Assembly (NCBI RefSeq): GCF_002002885.1
Contig: NZ_CP019510.1
Coordinates: forward strand, 1,426,001 to 1,490,000
Origin: Janthinobacterium sp. LM6
GTDB lineage: Bacteria; Pseudomonadota; Gammaproteobacteria; Burkholderiales; Burkholderiaceae_D
DNA length: 64,000 nucleotides
Reading direction: 5' to 3'
Of this stretch, positions 44,883 through 55,100 are shown one piece after another; within the stretch, counting starts at the first letter, position 1, and each line of letters starts with the position of its first letter. Under the pieces are notes generated by a model that made no database searches, was not told the origin of the DNA, and saw nothing but the letters and a program-made list of their open reading frames with translations. A program made the translations under genes and the position numbers.

Positions 44883-46880
44883 ATGACAACTACGCTCCCG
44901 ACTACCAAAATGGCCAATGCGATCCGCGCACTGGCAATGGACGCTGTACAAAAGGCCAACTCCGGCCATCCAGGCATGCCGATGGGCATGGCCGAGATCG
45001 CAGTTGCCCTGTGGAGCGGTCACTATCGCCACAATCCCGCCAATCCTAAATGGCAGAACCGCGACCGTTTCCTGTTGTCGAACGGCCACGGCTCGATGCT
45101 GCACTACGCGCTGCTGCACCTGACGGGCTACGATCTGTCGATGGATGACATCAAGGCGTTCCGCCAGATGCATTCGAAAACCCCGGGCCACCCGGAAGTC
45201 GATGTCACGCCAGGCATTGAAACGACCACCGGCCCGCTGGGCCAGGGCATCGCCAACGCCGTCGGCATGGCCCTGTCGGAGCAACTGCTGGCTGCTGAAT
45301 TCAACAAGCCTGGCTACGACATCGTCAACCACTACACCTACGCCTTCGTCGGCGATGGTTGCCTGATGGAAGGTATTTCGCACGAAGTGTGCGCGCTGGC
45401 CGGCACCCTGGGCTTGAACAAACTGATCGCCCTGTACGACGACAACGGCATTTCCATCGACGGCAAAGTCGAAGGCTGGTTCACGGACGACACCCCGGCG
45501 CGCTTCGAAGCGTACGGCTGGAACGTCATCCGCGCCGTCGACGGCCACGATGTTGCCGCCGTGGCTGCCGCCATCGCCGCCGCCAAGACGGCCAGCAAGC
45601 CAACCCTGATCTGCTGCAAGACCATCATCGGCAAGGGTTCGCCGAACCTGCAAGGCGGCGACAAGGTCCACGGCGCCGCGCTGGGCGACAAGGAAATCGC
45701 CGCCGTGCGCGAATACATCGGCTGGGATGCCGCACCGTTCGAGATGCCGGCCGACGTGTACGCCGCCTGGGATGCCAAGAAGCAAGGCGCCCTGCTGGAA
45801 GCGGACTGGAACGAGCGCTTTGTCGCCTACGGCCGTGAATTCCCGCAGCAAGCCGCGGAACTGAGCCGCCGCATGCAGGGCGAGCTGCCACAGGCATTCG
45901 AAGCGGCCCTGAGCGCCGCCATCGCTTCCTGCGTGGAAAAGAAAGAAAACATCGCCACCCGCAAGGCCAGCCAGAACGCCATCCAGGCGCTGGCTTCGTC
46001 CCTGCCGGAATTCCTCGGCGGTTCGGCCGACCTGACCGGTTCGAACCTGACCAACTGGAAAGAGTGCGTGGCCGTGCGTTCGGGCCAGCCTGGCAACCAC
46101 ATCAACTACGGCGTGCGCGAATTCGGCATGAGCGCCATCATGAACGGCATCACCCTGCACGGCGGCTACATCCCGTTCGGCGCCACGTTCCTGACGTTCT
46201 CCGACTACAGCCGCAATGCCCTGCGCATGGCCGCCCTGATGAAACTGCGTTCGATCTTCGTGTTTACCCACGATTCGATCGGCCTGGGCGAAGACGGCCC
46301 GACGCACCAATCGGTCGAGCACGTCTCCTCGATGCGTCTGATCCCGAACCTGGACAACTGGCGTCCATGCGACACCGTCGAGTCGGCTGCTGCCTGGGGC
46401 GCCGCCGTGCGCCGCAAGGATGGCCCGTCGACCCTGATCTTCTCGCGCCAGAACCTGCCGTACCAGGAGCGTAGCGCCGAACAGATCGAGAACATCTTCC
46501 GCGGCGGCTATGTGCTGAACGACGTGGCGGACGCCAAGGCGATCCTGATCGCCACCGGTTCCGAAGTGGAACTGGCCGTCGCCGCCGCCAGCGCGCTGGC
46601 TGCCGAAGGCATCAACGTGCGCGTGGTGTCGATGCCGTCGACCGACGTGTATGACCGCCAGGACGCCGCCTACAAGGCCAGCGTGCTGACGAAAGGCGTG
46701 CCGCGCGTGGCCATCGAAGCGGGCGTGACCAGCTTCTGGTACAAGTATGTGGGCCTGGAAGGCGCCGTGGTCGGTATCGACACGTTCGGCGAATCGGCTC
46801 CGGCTGGCGTGCTGTTCAAGCACTTCGGCTTCACGGTCGAGAATGTCGTAGCCAAGGTTAAAGCCGTTATCGCTGGCTAA
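44883..46880 (+). CDS. tkt: Transketolase
   Basis: 665 residues starting [20 protein letters not shown]; no strong ribosome-binding site precedes it, but the family start fits. Thiamine diphosphate motif [18 protein letters not shown], the N-terminal [13 protein letters not shown], catalytic and phosphate-binding KTPGHPE and PTHQSVEHV, and the C-terminal TGSEVELAV are all present. It transfers two-carbon units in the pentose phosphate pathway. A 78-bp gap with a CCCCGGCA/TGCCGGGG hairpin (46898-46919) separates it from gapA. The pair is a common betaproteobacterial carbon-metabolism unit. Confidence 0.97.
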   Translation: MTTTLPTTKMANAIRALAMDAVQKANSGHPGMPMGMAEIAVALWSGHYRHNPANPKWQNRDRFLLSNGHGSMLHYALLHLTGYDLSMDDIKAFRQMHSKTPGHPEVDVTPGIETTTGPLGQGIANAVGMALSEQLLAAEFNKPGYDIVNHYTYAFVGDGCLMEGISHEVCALAGTLGLNKLIALYDDNGISIDGKVEGWFTDDTPARFEAYGWNVIRAVDGHDVAAVAAAIAAAKTASKPTLICCKTIIGKGSPNLQGGDKVHGAALGDKEIAAVREYIGWDAAPFEMPADVYAAWDAKKQGALLEADWNERFVAYGREFPQQAAELSRRMQGELPQAFEAALSAAIASCVEKKENIATRKASQNAIQALASSLPEFLGGSADLTGSNLTNWKECVAVRSGQPGNHINYGVREFGMSAIMNGITLHGGYIPFGATFLTFSDYSRNALRMAALMKLRSIFVFTHDSIGLGEDGPTHQSVEHVSSMRLIPNLDNWRPCDTVESAAAWGAAVRRKDGPSTLIFSRQNLPYQERSAEQIENIFRGGYVLNDVADAKAILIATGSEVELAVAAASALAAEGINVRVVSMPSTDVYDRQDAAYKASVLTKGVPRVAIEAGVTSFWYKYVGLEGAVVGIDTFGESAPAGVLFKHFGFTVENVVAKVKAVIAG

Positions 46881-46957
46881 TATTGATTTTGAGCAGACCC
46901 CGGCAAGGTAGTGCCGGGGGGCTGTGCTGATACCTTTTTTTTAATCAGGAGCAGAGT

Positions 46958-47968
46958 ATGACGATCAAAGTTGCAATCAACGGCTACGGCCGCATCGGCC
47001 GTAATGTATTGCGCGCTTTCTACGAAGGCGGCAAGAAACAGGATATCCAGATCGTTGCCATCAACGACCTGGGCGATGCCAAATCGAACGCCCACCTGAC
47101 CCGCTACGACACTGCGCACGGCAAGTTCCCGGGCACCGTCACCGTCGAAGGCGACAACATGATCGTCAATGGCGATCCGATCCGCGTATTCGCACAGCGC
47201 AACCCGGCTGAAATCCCATGGGGCGAGCTGGGCGTGGACGTTGTGCTGGAATGCACGGGCTTCTTCACCACCAAAGAGAAAGCTTCGGCTCACTTGAAGG
47301 GCGGCGCGAAAAAAGTCATCATCTCGGCACCGGGCGGCAAGGACGTCGATGCAACCGTCGTGTTCGGCGTGAACCACTCCGTGCTGAAATCGACCGACAC
47401 CGTCATCTCGAACGCTTCGTGCACCACCAACTGCCTGGCACCGCTGGTCAAGCCATTGAACGACGCCATCGGCATCGAAACGGGCCTGATGACCACCGTG
47501 CACGCCTACACCAACGACCAGGTGCTGTCCGACGTGATGCATGAAGACCTGCGCCGCGCCCGTTCGGCCACCATGAGCATGATCCCGACCAAGACGGGCG
47601 CCGCTGCCGCCGTGGGCCTGGTGCTGCCTGAGCTGAATGGCAAGCTGGACGGCTTTGCCATCCGCGTGCCGACCATCAACGTGTCGCTGGTCGACCTGTC
47701 CTTCATCGCCAAGCGCGACACCACCGTGGAAGAAGTCAACGCGCTGATGAAAGCCGCGTCGGAAGGCGCCCTGGAAGGCATCCTGACGTACCAGACCGAA
47801 CCGCTGGTCTCGATCGACTTCAACCACAACCCGGCGTCGTCGAACTTCGACTCGACCCTGACCAAAGTGTCGGGCCGCCTGGTAAAAGTGTCGTCGTGGT
47901 ACGACAATGAGTGGGGTTTCTCGAACCGCATGCTCGACACCACCGTTGCATTGATGTCGGCCAAGTAA
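46958..47968 (+). CDS. gapA: Glyceraldehyde-3-phosphate dehydrogenase, type I
   Basis: 336 residues with AGGAGC before the ATG. The N-terminal NAD fold ([20 protein letters not shown]) is complete. The catalytic Cys155 is in [13 protein letters not shown], and [10 protein letters not shown] and [13 protein letters not shown] follow. It oxidises glyceraldehyde 3-phosphate in glycolysis or works in reverse. Codon use leans to C-ending codons, as in highly expressed genes. It is probably co-transcribed with tkt and ends at the terminator at 47987-48012. Confidence 0.97.
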   Translation: MTIKVAINGYGRIGRNVLRAFYEGGKKQDIQIVAINDLGDAKSNAHLTRYDTAHGKFPGTVTVEGDNMIVNGDPIRVFAQRNPAEIPWGELGVDVVLECTGFFTTKEKASAHLKGGAKKVIISAPGGKDVDATVVFGVNHSVLKSTDTVISNASCTTNCLAPLVKPLNDAIGIETGLMTTVHAYTNDQVLSDVMHEDLRRARSATMSMIPTKTGAAAAVGLVLPELNGKLDGFAIRVPTINVSLVDLSFIAKRDTTVEEVNALMKAASEGALEGILTYQTEPLVSIDFNHNPASSNFDSTLTKVSGRLVKVSSWYDNEWGFSNRMLDTTVALMSAK

Positions 47969-47986
47969 TTTTTTGACCGCATAAGC

Positions 47987-48012
47987 AAAAAACGCCCTTC
48001 GGGGCGTTTTTT
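47987..48012 (+). terminator. Intrinsic terminator after gapA
   Basis: AAAAAACGCCC and GGGCGTTTTTT with a TTCG loop. Confidence 0.9.
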
Positions 48013-48033
48013 TCGTCTGTTGCTTTAGTCCGC

Positions 48034-48228
48034 TTACTCAGGGTCGACGTTGGCGCACTGTGCGTACCAGAGTTCGCAGTCATTGTTATTGCCCTGATAG
48101 CAGCTGTTCAAGAGATAGGTGCACGTATCCGGCGGTCTGCGTGCATGTTCGGTCGCGTTACTGGCAAACGAGGCGGCAACTCCGACAGCGGCGGCAAAGA
48201 CAAACAGGGCTTTTTTGATGGAAATCAT
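48034..48228 (-). CDS. Small secreted four-cysteine protein, unknown function
   Basis: 64 residues starting MISIKKALFVFAAAVG at the ATG complementary to 48226-48228. A longer frame of 20 codons is less likely. A clear signal peptide ends near FASNATE. The mature part, about 40 residues, has four Cys spaced CX6CX7CX6C (TCTYLLNSC, DCELWYAQC), which suggests two disulfides after export. I do not recognise the family. It sits alone on the minus strand between gapA and the YoaK-family gene. Confidence 0.65.
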   Translation of the reverse strand: MISIKKALFVFAAAVGVAASFASNATEHARRPPDTCTYLLNSCYQGNNNDCELWYAQCANVDPE

Positions 48229-48367
48229 TTTTCTCGCTTTCACAATTGGACAACGATAGGGTGTCAAATCAAAACGCCGTCCTGCCAAGCCTGATTGGCT
48301 CGCTGGACACAGAAAAATATTAGCATTAAAACCAGTATATTATTGCTTTAAGGAAAAATATTTTTTG

Positions 48368-49144
48368 CTAACGGAGGATGTGCAGGCGGCGCCGGTAAAA
48401 GCGCCACAGCAGGCGCAAGTCGCGCAGCACGGGCACGCCGGACAACAGGGTCAGCACGCCGGCGAGCAGGATGGTGGCAGCCGGAAAGCCGATGTGCTTG
48501 AAGGCCAGGGCGCCGCTGACGCCGCCGATGAAGAAGCAGGCGATCAGCAGGCTGTGCGTTCTCAGCTTGCCGCGGTTGACCTTCACCATCCGGTCCGGCA
48601 GGTGGCGCCGGTTGTAATACGCCATCTTGCCCAGTTCGATGCCGATGTCGGTGGACAGCCCCGTCACGTGCGTGGTGCGGATGACGGCGCCCGAAATCTT
48701 GGTGATGATGGCGTTCTGCAAGCCCATCACAAAGCACAGCAGCAAGATGGTGACGGGGCCCAGCACGTCGGGCATGGTGGCCAGGTAACTGCCCGTCAAG
48801 CCGAACAGCAGTAATAATGCCGCTTCCAGCAGCAGGCTGGCGGCAAACTGGCTGTGCAGCCGGCGCCGCTTGCCCCAGTTCACCATGATGGCCGTCACGG
48901 CCGCGCCGCTGACAAAGGCCAGCCAGGCGCCCAGCGCGGCCAGGGCCAGCGTGATATTGCCCAGCGCCAAGTCATCTGCCATGCCCGAGACGATGCCCGT
49001 CATGTGCGAGGTATAGCCGCCGATGGCGAGAAAACCGCCCGCGTTGACGGCGCCGGCCACCAGTGCCAGCACGCAGCCCAGCTGCAGGTTGGCTTGCGTA
49101 TCGCGCGCCGATCCGCTCAGACGGGACAGGTAATGAAGCGGCAT
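48368..49144 (-). CDS. YoaK-family (DUF1275) inner-membrane protein
   Basis: 258 residues from the ATG complementary to 49142-49144. It has about six membrane helices, with the family features LALVAGAVNAGGFLAIGGYTSHMTGIVSGMADDLALG and CFVMGLQNAIITKISGAVIRTTHVTGLSTDIG. Members are of unknown transport or structural role. The gene starts 13 bp after the glnE stop on the same strand and may be read through from it. The 22-codon longer frame overlaps the glnE end and is not favoured. Confidence 0.85.
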   Translation of the reverse strand: MPLHYLSRLSGSARDTQANLQLGCVLALVAGAVNAGGFLAIGGYTSHMTGIVSGMADDLALGNITLALAALGAWLAFVSGAAVTAIMVNWGKRRRLHSQFAASLLLEAALLLLFGLTGSYLATMPDVLGPVTILLLCFVMGLQNAIITKISGAVIRTTHVTGLSTDIGIELGKMAYYNRRHLPDRMVKVNRGKLRTHSLLIACFFIGGVSGALAFKHIGFPAATILLAGVLTLLSGVPVLRDLRLLWRFYRRRLHILR

Positions 49145-49157
49145 GCCCGGGCCGGCC

Positions 49158-51911
49158 TCAGGCGGTGGCGCCGAAGATGGCTTGCCACAGGCGCATGACG
49201 TTGTCCGCATGCACGCGCACTCTTTCCGGTTCCACGCGGGCCAGGTCTTGCCCCTGCAGGCGCAGCTGGTGCTGCAGCTTGCGCAGCGCGCGGTAGGCGT
49301 CGGCCACCAGGGCGGCCAGTTGCGCGTCGATCAGCCCCAGCTCGCCGCACAGGCGCAGCAGGGCGATATTGCCCGAGTTGGCCGTCAGCTGCGGATATTG
49401 CGCCGCATGCTGGAGCACCAGGTATTGCACCATGAATTCGATGTCGATCATGCCGCCCGGATCTTGTTTCAGATCAAAGCTGCCGGGGCGGGACGGGTGG
49501 GCATCGAGCATTTTCTTGCGCATGGCCACCACTTCGCCCTTGAGCGGGCCGTTTTCCGGCCTTTCCTTGCGCAAGATCGTGTCGCGGATGCGTTCGAAAT
49601 GCTTGCCGATGCTGACGTCGCCCGCGCAAAAGCGCGCGCGCGTGAGCGCCTGGTGTTCCCACACCCAGGCCGCGCTGCCCTGGTAGCGCTCGAAGGCTTG
49701 CACGCTGGACACCAGCATGCCCGAGGCGCCGTCGGGGCGCAGGGCGATGTCGATATCGAACAAAATGCCGGCCGAAGTGTGCGAGGTCATCCAGGTAATG
49801 AAACGCTGCGCCAGTTTGGCGTACAGGCCGGGCGCTTCCTGGTCGTCGTCGTCGAACAGGAAAATGACGTCGAGGTCCGAGACATAGCCCAGTTCCTTGC
49901 CGCCCAGCTTGCCGTACGCGATGACGGCGAATTTCGGCACCTCGCGGTGGCGCGCCGGTAAGGTTTGCCAGACGGCTTGCACGGTGGCGGCGACGATGAT
50001 GTCGGCCAGCTGCGACAGGTAATCGGCCAGCTTTTCCACGCTCAGGTCGCCCGCCAGGTCTTGCGCCAGGCACTGGAACAGCTGCGCGTGGTGTGTTTCG
50101 CGCAGGATATCCATCTGCCGCTCCGTGTCGCCGGGCGCGTCGTCGAGCTGGCGCTGCAAGTCGAGCGCCAGCGCGGCCGGATCCGGCACCGTGTTGCGGA
50201 TGCGTTCATCGAGCAGCTCGTCGAGCAGGATCGGGTGCTGCGTGAGGAAGGTGGCGGCCCAGCCGCTGGCGCACACCATGCGCACGACGCGCTCGAGCGT
50301 GTGCGGGTATTCCGTCAGCAGCGACAGATAGGCCGAGCGGCGCGCAATCGCTTCCAGGAAATCGAGCAGCCGGCCCAGGGTGGCCAGCTGGCTCGCGTTG
50401 CCGTTGGACACGGAGCAATCGGTGATCAGGGGCAGGGCGGAATTGACGAGGGCCACCAAACGCGTGCGGCTCGCCTCGGGCAACGATTGCAACCGCGGCG
50501 CCTGCCACGTGGCCAGCAAACGGCGCGCGCAGGCGGCCGGCTCGTGGAAGCCCAGGGCGGCAAAGCGCGCCTCGATGGCTTCCTGCTGGTCCGAGGCGGC
50601 GCAGTCGTTCGACGTTTGCGGGTCGATGCCCGTGTCGGCCGGCGGCGTGCCGCTGCTCTTGTCGCTGAACATTTCGTCGAATTGACCGGCGACAAACACG
50701 CGGTGCGCTTCCAGCTGGGCCAGCAGGGTGGGCGTGTCGGGCAAGCCCATCATCTGCGCCACGGCCAGGCGGTCGGCGTCATTCGCGGGCAGGGTGTGGG
50801 TTTGCGCATCGTCAAGATACTGCAGTCGGTGTTCGAGGTTGCGCAGGAAAGTGTAGGAGCCAAGCAACTGTTCCACGATGGCCGGTTCCAGCAGCCCCTT
50901 GTCCGCCACCGTGCGCAGGGTGGCGCGCGTGGAACGCTCGCGCAGCTCCGCGTCGCGTCCGCCCCGTATCAATTGAAACACTTGCGCGAGGAATTCGATT
51001 TCGCGGATGCCGCCACGGCCCAGCTTGACGTTGTTGCTGCGGTCCGGATGCAGGCGCTCTTGGCGGTTGACCTCGGCGCGGATCTGGCCATGCATGGTGC
51101 GGATGGCATCGATGACGCCGAAATCGAGGTAGCGGCGGAAGACAAACGGGCGCACGATGGCGTCGAGCGCGGCGATGTCCTCGGCATTGCCCGTCACGGC
51201 GCGCGCCTTGACCCAGGCATAGCGCTCCCATTCGCGCCCTTGCACGATCAGGTACTGTTCCACCATGCTGAGGCTGGCGGCCAGCGGACCCGAGTTGCCG
51301 TTCGGACGCAGTGCCATGTCCACGCGGAAAGTAAAGCCGTCTTGCGTGATCTCGGCCAGGGCGGCGATCAGTTTCTTGCCCATGCGAATGAAAAACTCGT
51401 GATTCGACAGGCTGCGCTGGCCCGGCTGGGTAGCTTGCGTGTCGCCGTCTTCCGGATATACAAAGATCAGGTCGATATCCGACGAGACATTCAGTTCGCC
51501 GCCGCCCTGCTTGCCCATCGCCAGCACCATCAAGGCCTGTTCCTCGCCCGATTCCTCGCCGACCGGCATGCCGTGCAGGGCCACCATCTCGGCCATGATG
51601 GCGTCCACATGCGTGCGGATGGCGAAATCGGCAAAACCCGTCATGGCCGTGACGACTTCGTTCAAGTCGGCCTGGCCGCCCAGATCGCGCGCGATCAGGC
51701 CGCAGACGAGCAGGTTGCGCAGGCGGCGCATGGCCCGTTCTGGCGGCAGCGGCGGCGTGGCGGCGTTCGCCTGCTCGGCCAGCGTGGCGGCAAAGTCGAG
51801 CTTGTCCAACGGCGCGCGCACCAGTTGCGCTGCCTGCGCGGCGCGCTCGGGGGCGGCGTCCAGCCAGCGCTGGTAGAAACGGGAGGCGGAGATCAAAGGC
51901 TGTGTGCTCAT
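49158..51911 (-). CDS. glnE: Glutamine synthetase adenylyltransferase/adenylyl-removing enzyme
   Basis: 917 residues from MSTQPLISASRFYQRW at the ATG complementary to 51909-51911; an upstream 60-codon extension is rejected. Two nucleotidyltransferase domains are present. The N-terminal deadenylylation domain has MGKQGGGELNVSSDIDLIFVYPEDGD and LGRGGIREIEFLAQVFQL. The C-terminal adenylylation domain has YGKLGGKELGYVSDLDVIFLFDDDD and DPGGMIDIEFMVQYLVLQ. It controls GlnA activity by AMP transfer to Tyr400 under PII and glutamine signals. It is divergent from yhdP, 235 bp apart. Confidence 0.96.
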   Translation of the reverse strand: MSTQPLISASRFYQRWLDAAPERAAQAAQLVRAPLDKLDFAATLAEQANAATPPLPPERAMRRLRNLLVCGLIARDLGGQADLNEVVTAMTGFADFAIRTHVDAIMAEMVALHGMPVGEESGEEQALMVLAMGKQGGGELNVSSDIDLIFVYPEDGDTQATQPGQRSLSNHEFFIRMGKKLIAALAEITQDGFTFRVDMALRPNGNSGPLAASLSMVEQYLIVQGREWERYAWVKARAVTGNAEDIAALDAIVRPFVFRRYLDFGVIDAIRTMHGQIRAEVNRQERLHPDRSNNVKLGRGGIREIEFLAQVFQLIRGGRDAELRERSTRATLRTVADKGLLEPAIVEQLLGSYTFLRNLEHRLQYLDDAQTHTLPANDADRLAVAQMMGLPDTPTLLAQLEAHRVFVAGQFDEMFSDKSSGTPPADTGIDPQTSNDCAASDQQEAIEARFAALGFHEPAACARRLLATWQAPRLQSLPEASRTRLVALVNSALPLITDCSVSNGNASQLATLGRLLDFLEAIARRSAYLSLLTEYPHTLERVVRMVCASGWAATFLTQHPILLDELLDERIRNTVPDPAALALDLQRQLDDAPGDTERQMDILRETHHAQLFQCLAQDLAGDLSVEKLADYLSQLADIIVAATVQAVWQTLPARHREVPKFAVIAYGKLGGKELGYVSDLDVIFLFDDDDQEAPGLYAKLAQRFITWMTSHTSAGILFDIDIALRPDGASGMLVSSVQAFERYQGSAAWVWEHQALTRARFCAGDVSIGKHFERIRDTILRKERPENGPLKGEVVAMRKKMLDAHPSRPGSFDLKQDPGGMIDIEFMVQYLVLQHAAQYPQLTANSGNIALLRLCGELGLIDAQLAALVADAYRALRKLQHQLRLQGQDLARVEPERVRVHADNVMRLWQAIFGATA

Positions 51912-52146
51912 GGTATCGGTGACTGTCTCGTGGATGCTGCGTGCATGTTCTTGTTTAACTTGGCTGCGAATGGCGGGGGATGCGGTAAAATTGTGCCGCT
52001 GGCCGAACACCGCCGGCAGTACGTGCTCTTCCGGACGATGGTAAGGGAGGCTTTGCTCAGAAGCAAGCGCGAGGATGCAGGCGCGCACCACGAATGCAGA
52101 CGATTTTTGCCATTATTTGACGCCGGGCCAGTTTATTAGCTTATTG

Positions 52147-55100
52147 ATGCAAAAACCGCCAGAAGCAAGCGTGACAGAACATGTGCCATTGGCCCTGCGC
52201 TGGCAGCGGCTGCGTGCCGCCTATCGCATGGCCAACCTGGCCACCCACCACGTATTGGGTTTTACCATCAAGCTGGTGCTGCTGGCGTATTTCGCCTTCG
52301 CCGTGCTGTTTTTATTCCTGCGCTACGCCATTTTGCCGAATATCGACTATTACAAAGGCGATATCGAGCGGGCGGCCAGCCGCGCGCTGGGCAACCCTGT
52401 CAGTATCGCGCGTATTTATGCTTCCTGGCATGGCGTGCGGCCGAATCTCTTCCTCGGCGACGTGACCCTGCGCGACCAGGCGGGGCGCCAGGCGCTGAGC
52501 CTGCCGAGCATTTCGGCCACCGTGTCGTGGTGGAGCGTACTCGGTTCCGTGCGCTTCACTACCCTGGAAATTACGCGGCCCGATCTGGCCGTGCGGCGCA
52601 GCATGGATGGCAAGTTGTATGTGGCCGGCGTGTTGATCGACAGCACGCAAAGCAGCGATGGCAAGGGTGCCGACTGGCTGCTGTCGCAGCATGACATCAT
52701 CATTCGCGATGGCAAGGTGCGCTGGACGGACGAAGCGCGCGGCACGCCGGAGCTGGCTTTAACCCAGGTCAACTTGCTGCTGCGCAACCGCTGGCGCAGC
52801 CACCGGCTGGGCTTGCAGGCCACGCCGCCCGCCAGCCTGGCCGCGCCCATCGATGTGCGCGCTCACTTCACGCATCCCCCTTTCAGCACGCGCATCTCCG
52901 ATGTATCGATGTGGAAGGGCGAGCTGTACGCCGACCTGAAAAACGCCGACCTGGCCGCCTGGCGCCGCTACCTCGATTACCCATTCGAACTGAGCCAGGG
53001 CAAGGGCGCCCTGCGCGCCTGGTTGAGCCTGGATCACGCGCGCCTGGCCGGCTTCACGGCCGACGTGGGCTTGACGGATGTGCAGGCGCGGCTGGGCGAG
53101 CATATCGCCCCGCTCGACCTGCTGTCGGTCAGCGGGCGCATTTCGGCCAAGGAAGAGCTGTCGGCGCAGGTGCCGGATGGCAAGCCCACCTTTGGCGCGA
53201 ACGGCCATCAGGTCGAGCTGACGAATTTCGCGGTGGAAACCCGCGACGGCCTCAGCCTGCCACCCACCACCCTGTCCGAGCGTTTTATTGCCGCCACGCA
53301 GCGCAAGCCGGCGCGCACGGAAATCACGGCCAAGTCGCTTGATCTGCAAACCCTGGCCGCGCTGGCCGACAAGCTGCCGCTGGGCGAACAGCAGCGCCAG
53401 CGCCTCGACGCCCTGGCGCCGCGCGGGCGCTTGCAGGATTTCTCGGCGCAATGGGAAGGCGAGATGGCGACGCCGGCCAGCTACCGATTGCGCGGCAAGC
53501 TCATCGACCTGGGCTTGAATGCGCAGCCGGCGCGCCTGGCCGTGGCGAAGACGGCGACCAGCCCCGCGCAGGCGGCCGCACCGGCCATTCCCGGCTTCGA
53601 TAGACTCAGCGGCAGCATCGATGCCAACGACAAGGGCGGCAGCATCAATATCGATGCGCAGGACCTGGTGCTGCAGTTTCCATCGTACCTGAGCGAGCCG
53701 GCCATGCCGTTCGAACAATTCGCCATGCAGGCGCGCTGGACCTTCGAAGCAGAGAATATGCTGCAAGTCGAGCTGGACAAGCTCGACTTCAATCAGCAAG
53801 GCTTGCGCGTCGCCTTGCAAGGCACGCACCGCATGCCGCTCGACGGCAAGAACCTGGGCCAGGTCGACCTCACGGGCACGATCGACAATTTCCAGATCAA
53901 CACCATCGGCCGCTACCTGCCGCTGCAAACGCCCGAGCACCTGCGCCACTGGCTGACGGGGGCGCTGGAAGGCGGCGTGGCGCGCGATGTCAGCCTGCGC
54001 CTGCGCGGCGAACTCGAGCATTTCCCCTTCAAGGGGGATACGCCGGCCCAGCGCAACCGGGGCGACTTCCGCGTGGCCGGCAAGCTCGAGAACGGCACCC
54101 TGAACTACGCGCCCGGCGAATTCGCGGAAAGCGGTCCGCTGGCCGGCAAGGCGCCCCTGTGGCCGCAGGCGGACAAGATCAAGGGCAGCTTTATTTTCGA
54201 GCGGGCGCGCATGGAAATCCGCGGCGACACGGCCACCACGGGCGGCGTGGCATTGACGAATGTCAAAGCCGTGATCCCCGACCTGACCGTTTTCGACACC
54301 TTGCTCGACATTGAAGGCAACGCGGCCGGCCCGATGCAGGAATTCCTCAAGTACGTGACAGCCAGCCCCGTGCTGGGCTGGATCGAGCATTTCACGGATG
54401 AAACGACAGCGACGGGCAACGCCAAACTGGCCCTCAAATTGCACTTGCCGATCGAGCGCATGCTCGAATCGACCGTGCAGGGCAGCTTGCAGCTGGCCGG
54501 CAACGACGTGGTGCTGTTCCACGACATGCCGCCCGTGCTGGGCACGCAGGGCAAGATCGAATTCAATGAAAAGGGCGTCAACCTGAATGGCTTGAACGGC
54601 AGCCTGCTGGGCGGTCCGCTGGCCATCTCGGGCGGCACGCAGGCGGACAGTTCCATCCAGGTCAAGATTGCCGGCAACATGACCATCGACGGCTTGCGTA
54701 AGACGTATCCGGCGCCCGTGCTGCAGCGCCTGGCGAAACATTTGAATGGCGGCGCGCGCTATAGCGGCTTGATCACGGCGCGCGACCACCAGGTGGTGGT
54801 CAATGTCGAGTCGCCGCTGACGGGCCTGGGCCTGGATTTCCCCGCCCCCCTGAAAAAACCGGCCGGCGACAGCCTGCCCGTGAAATTCACCTTGACGGGC
54901 AATGCGGCCAACGGCGCGGGCTTGCGCACGGACGATATCCGCATCGCGCTGGGCTCCGGCATTGCCGCGCGTTACCAGCGTCAGAAGCAGGGCAAGGACG
55001 CCTGGCGCCTGGTGCGCGGCGGCATCGGCGTGAATGTGCCGGCGCCGGAACCGGATAGCGGCATGATGTTCAATGTCAACATGAAAACCCTGGACGTGGA

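Noticed and set aside
44703-46823. A 706-codon minus-strand frame over transketolase
   Set aside because: Antisense to tkt, with no recognisable domain.
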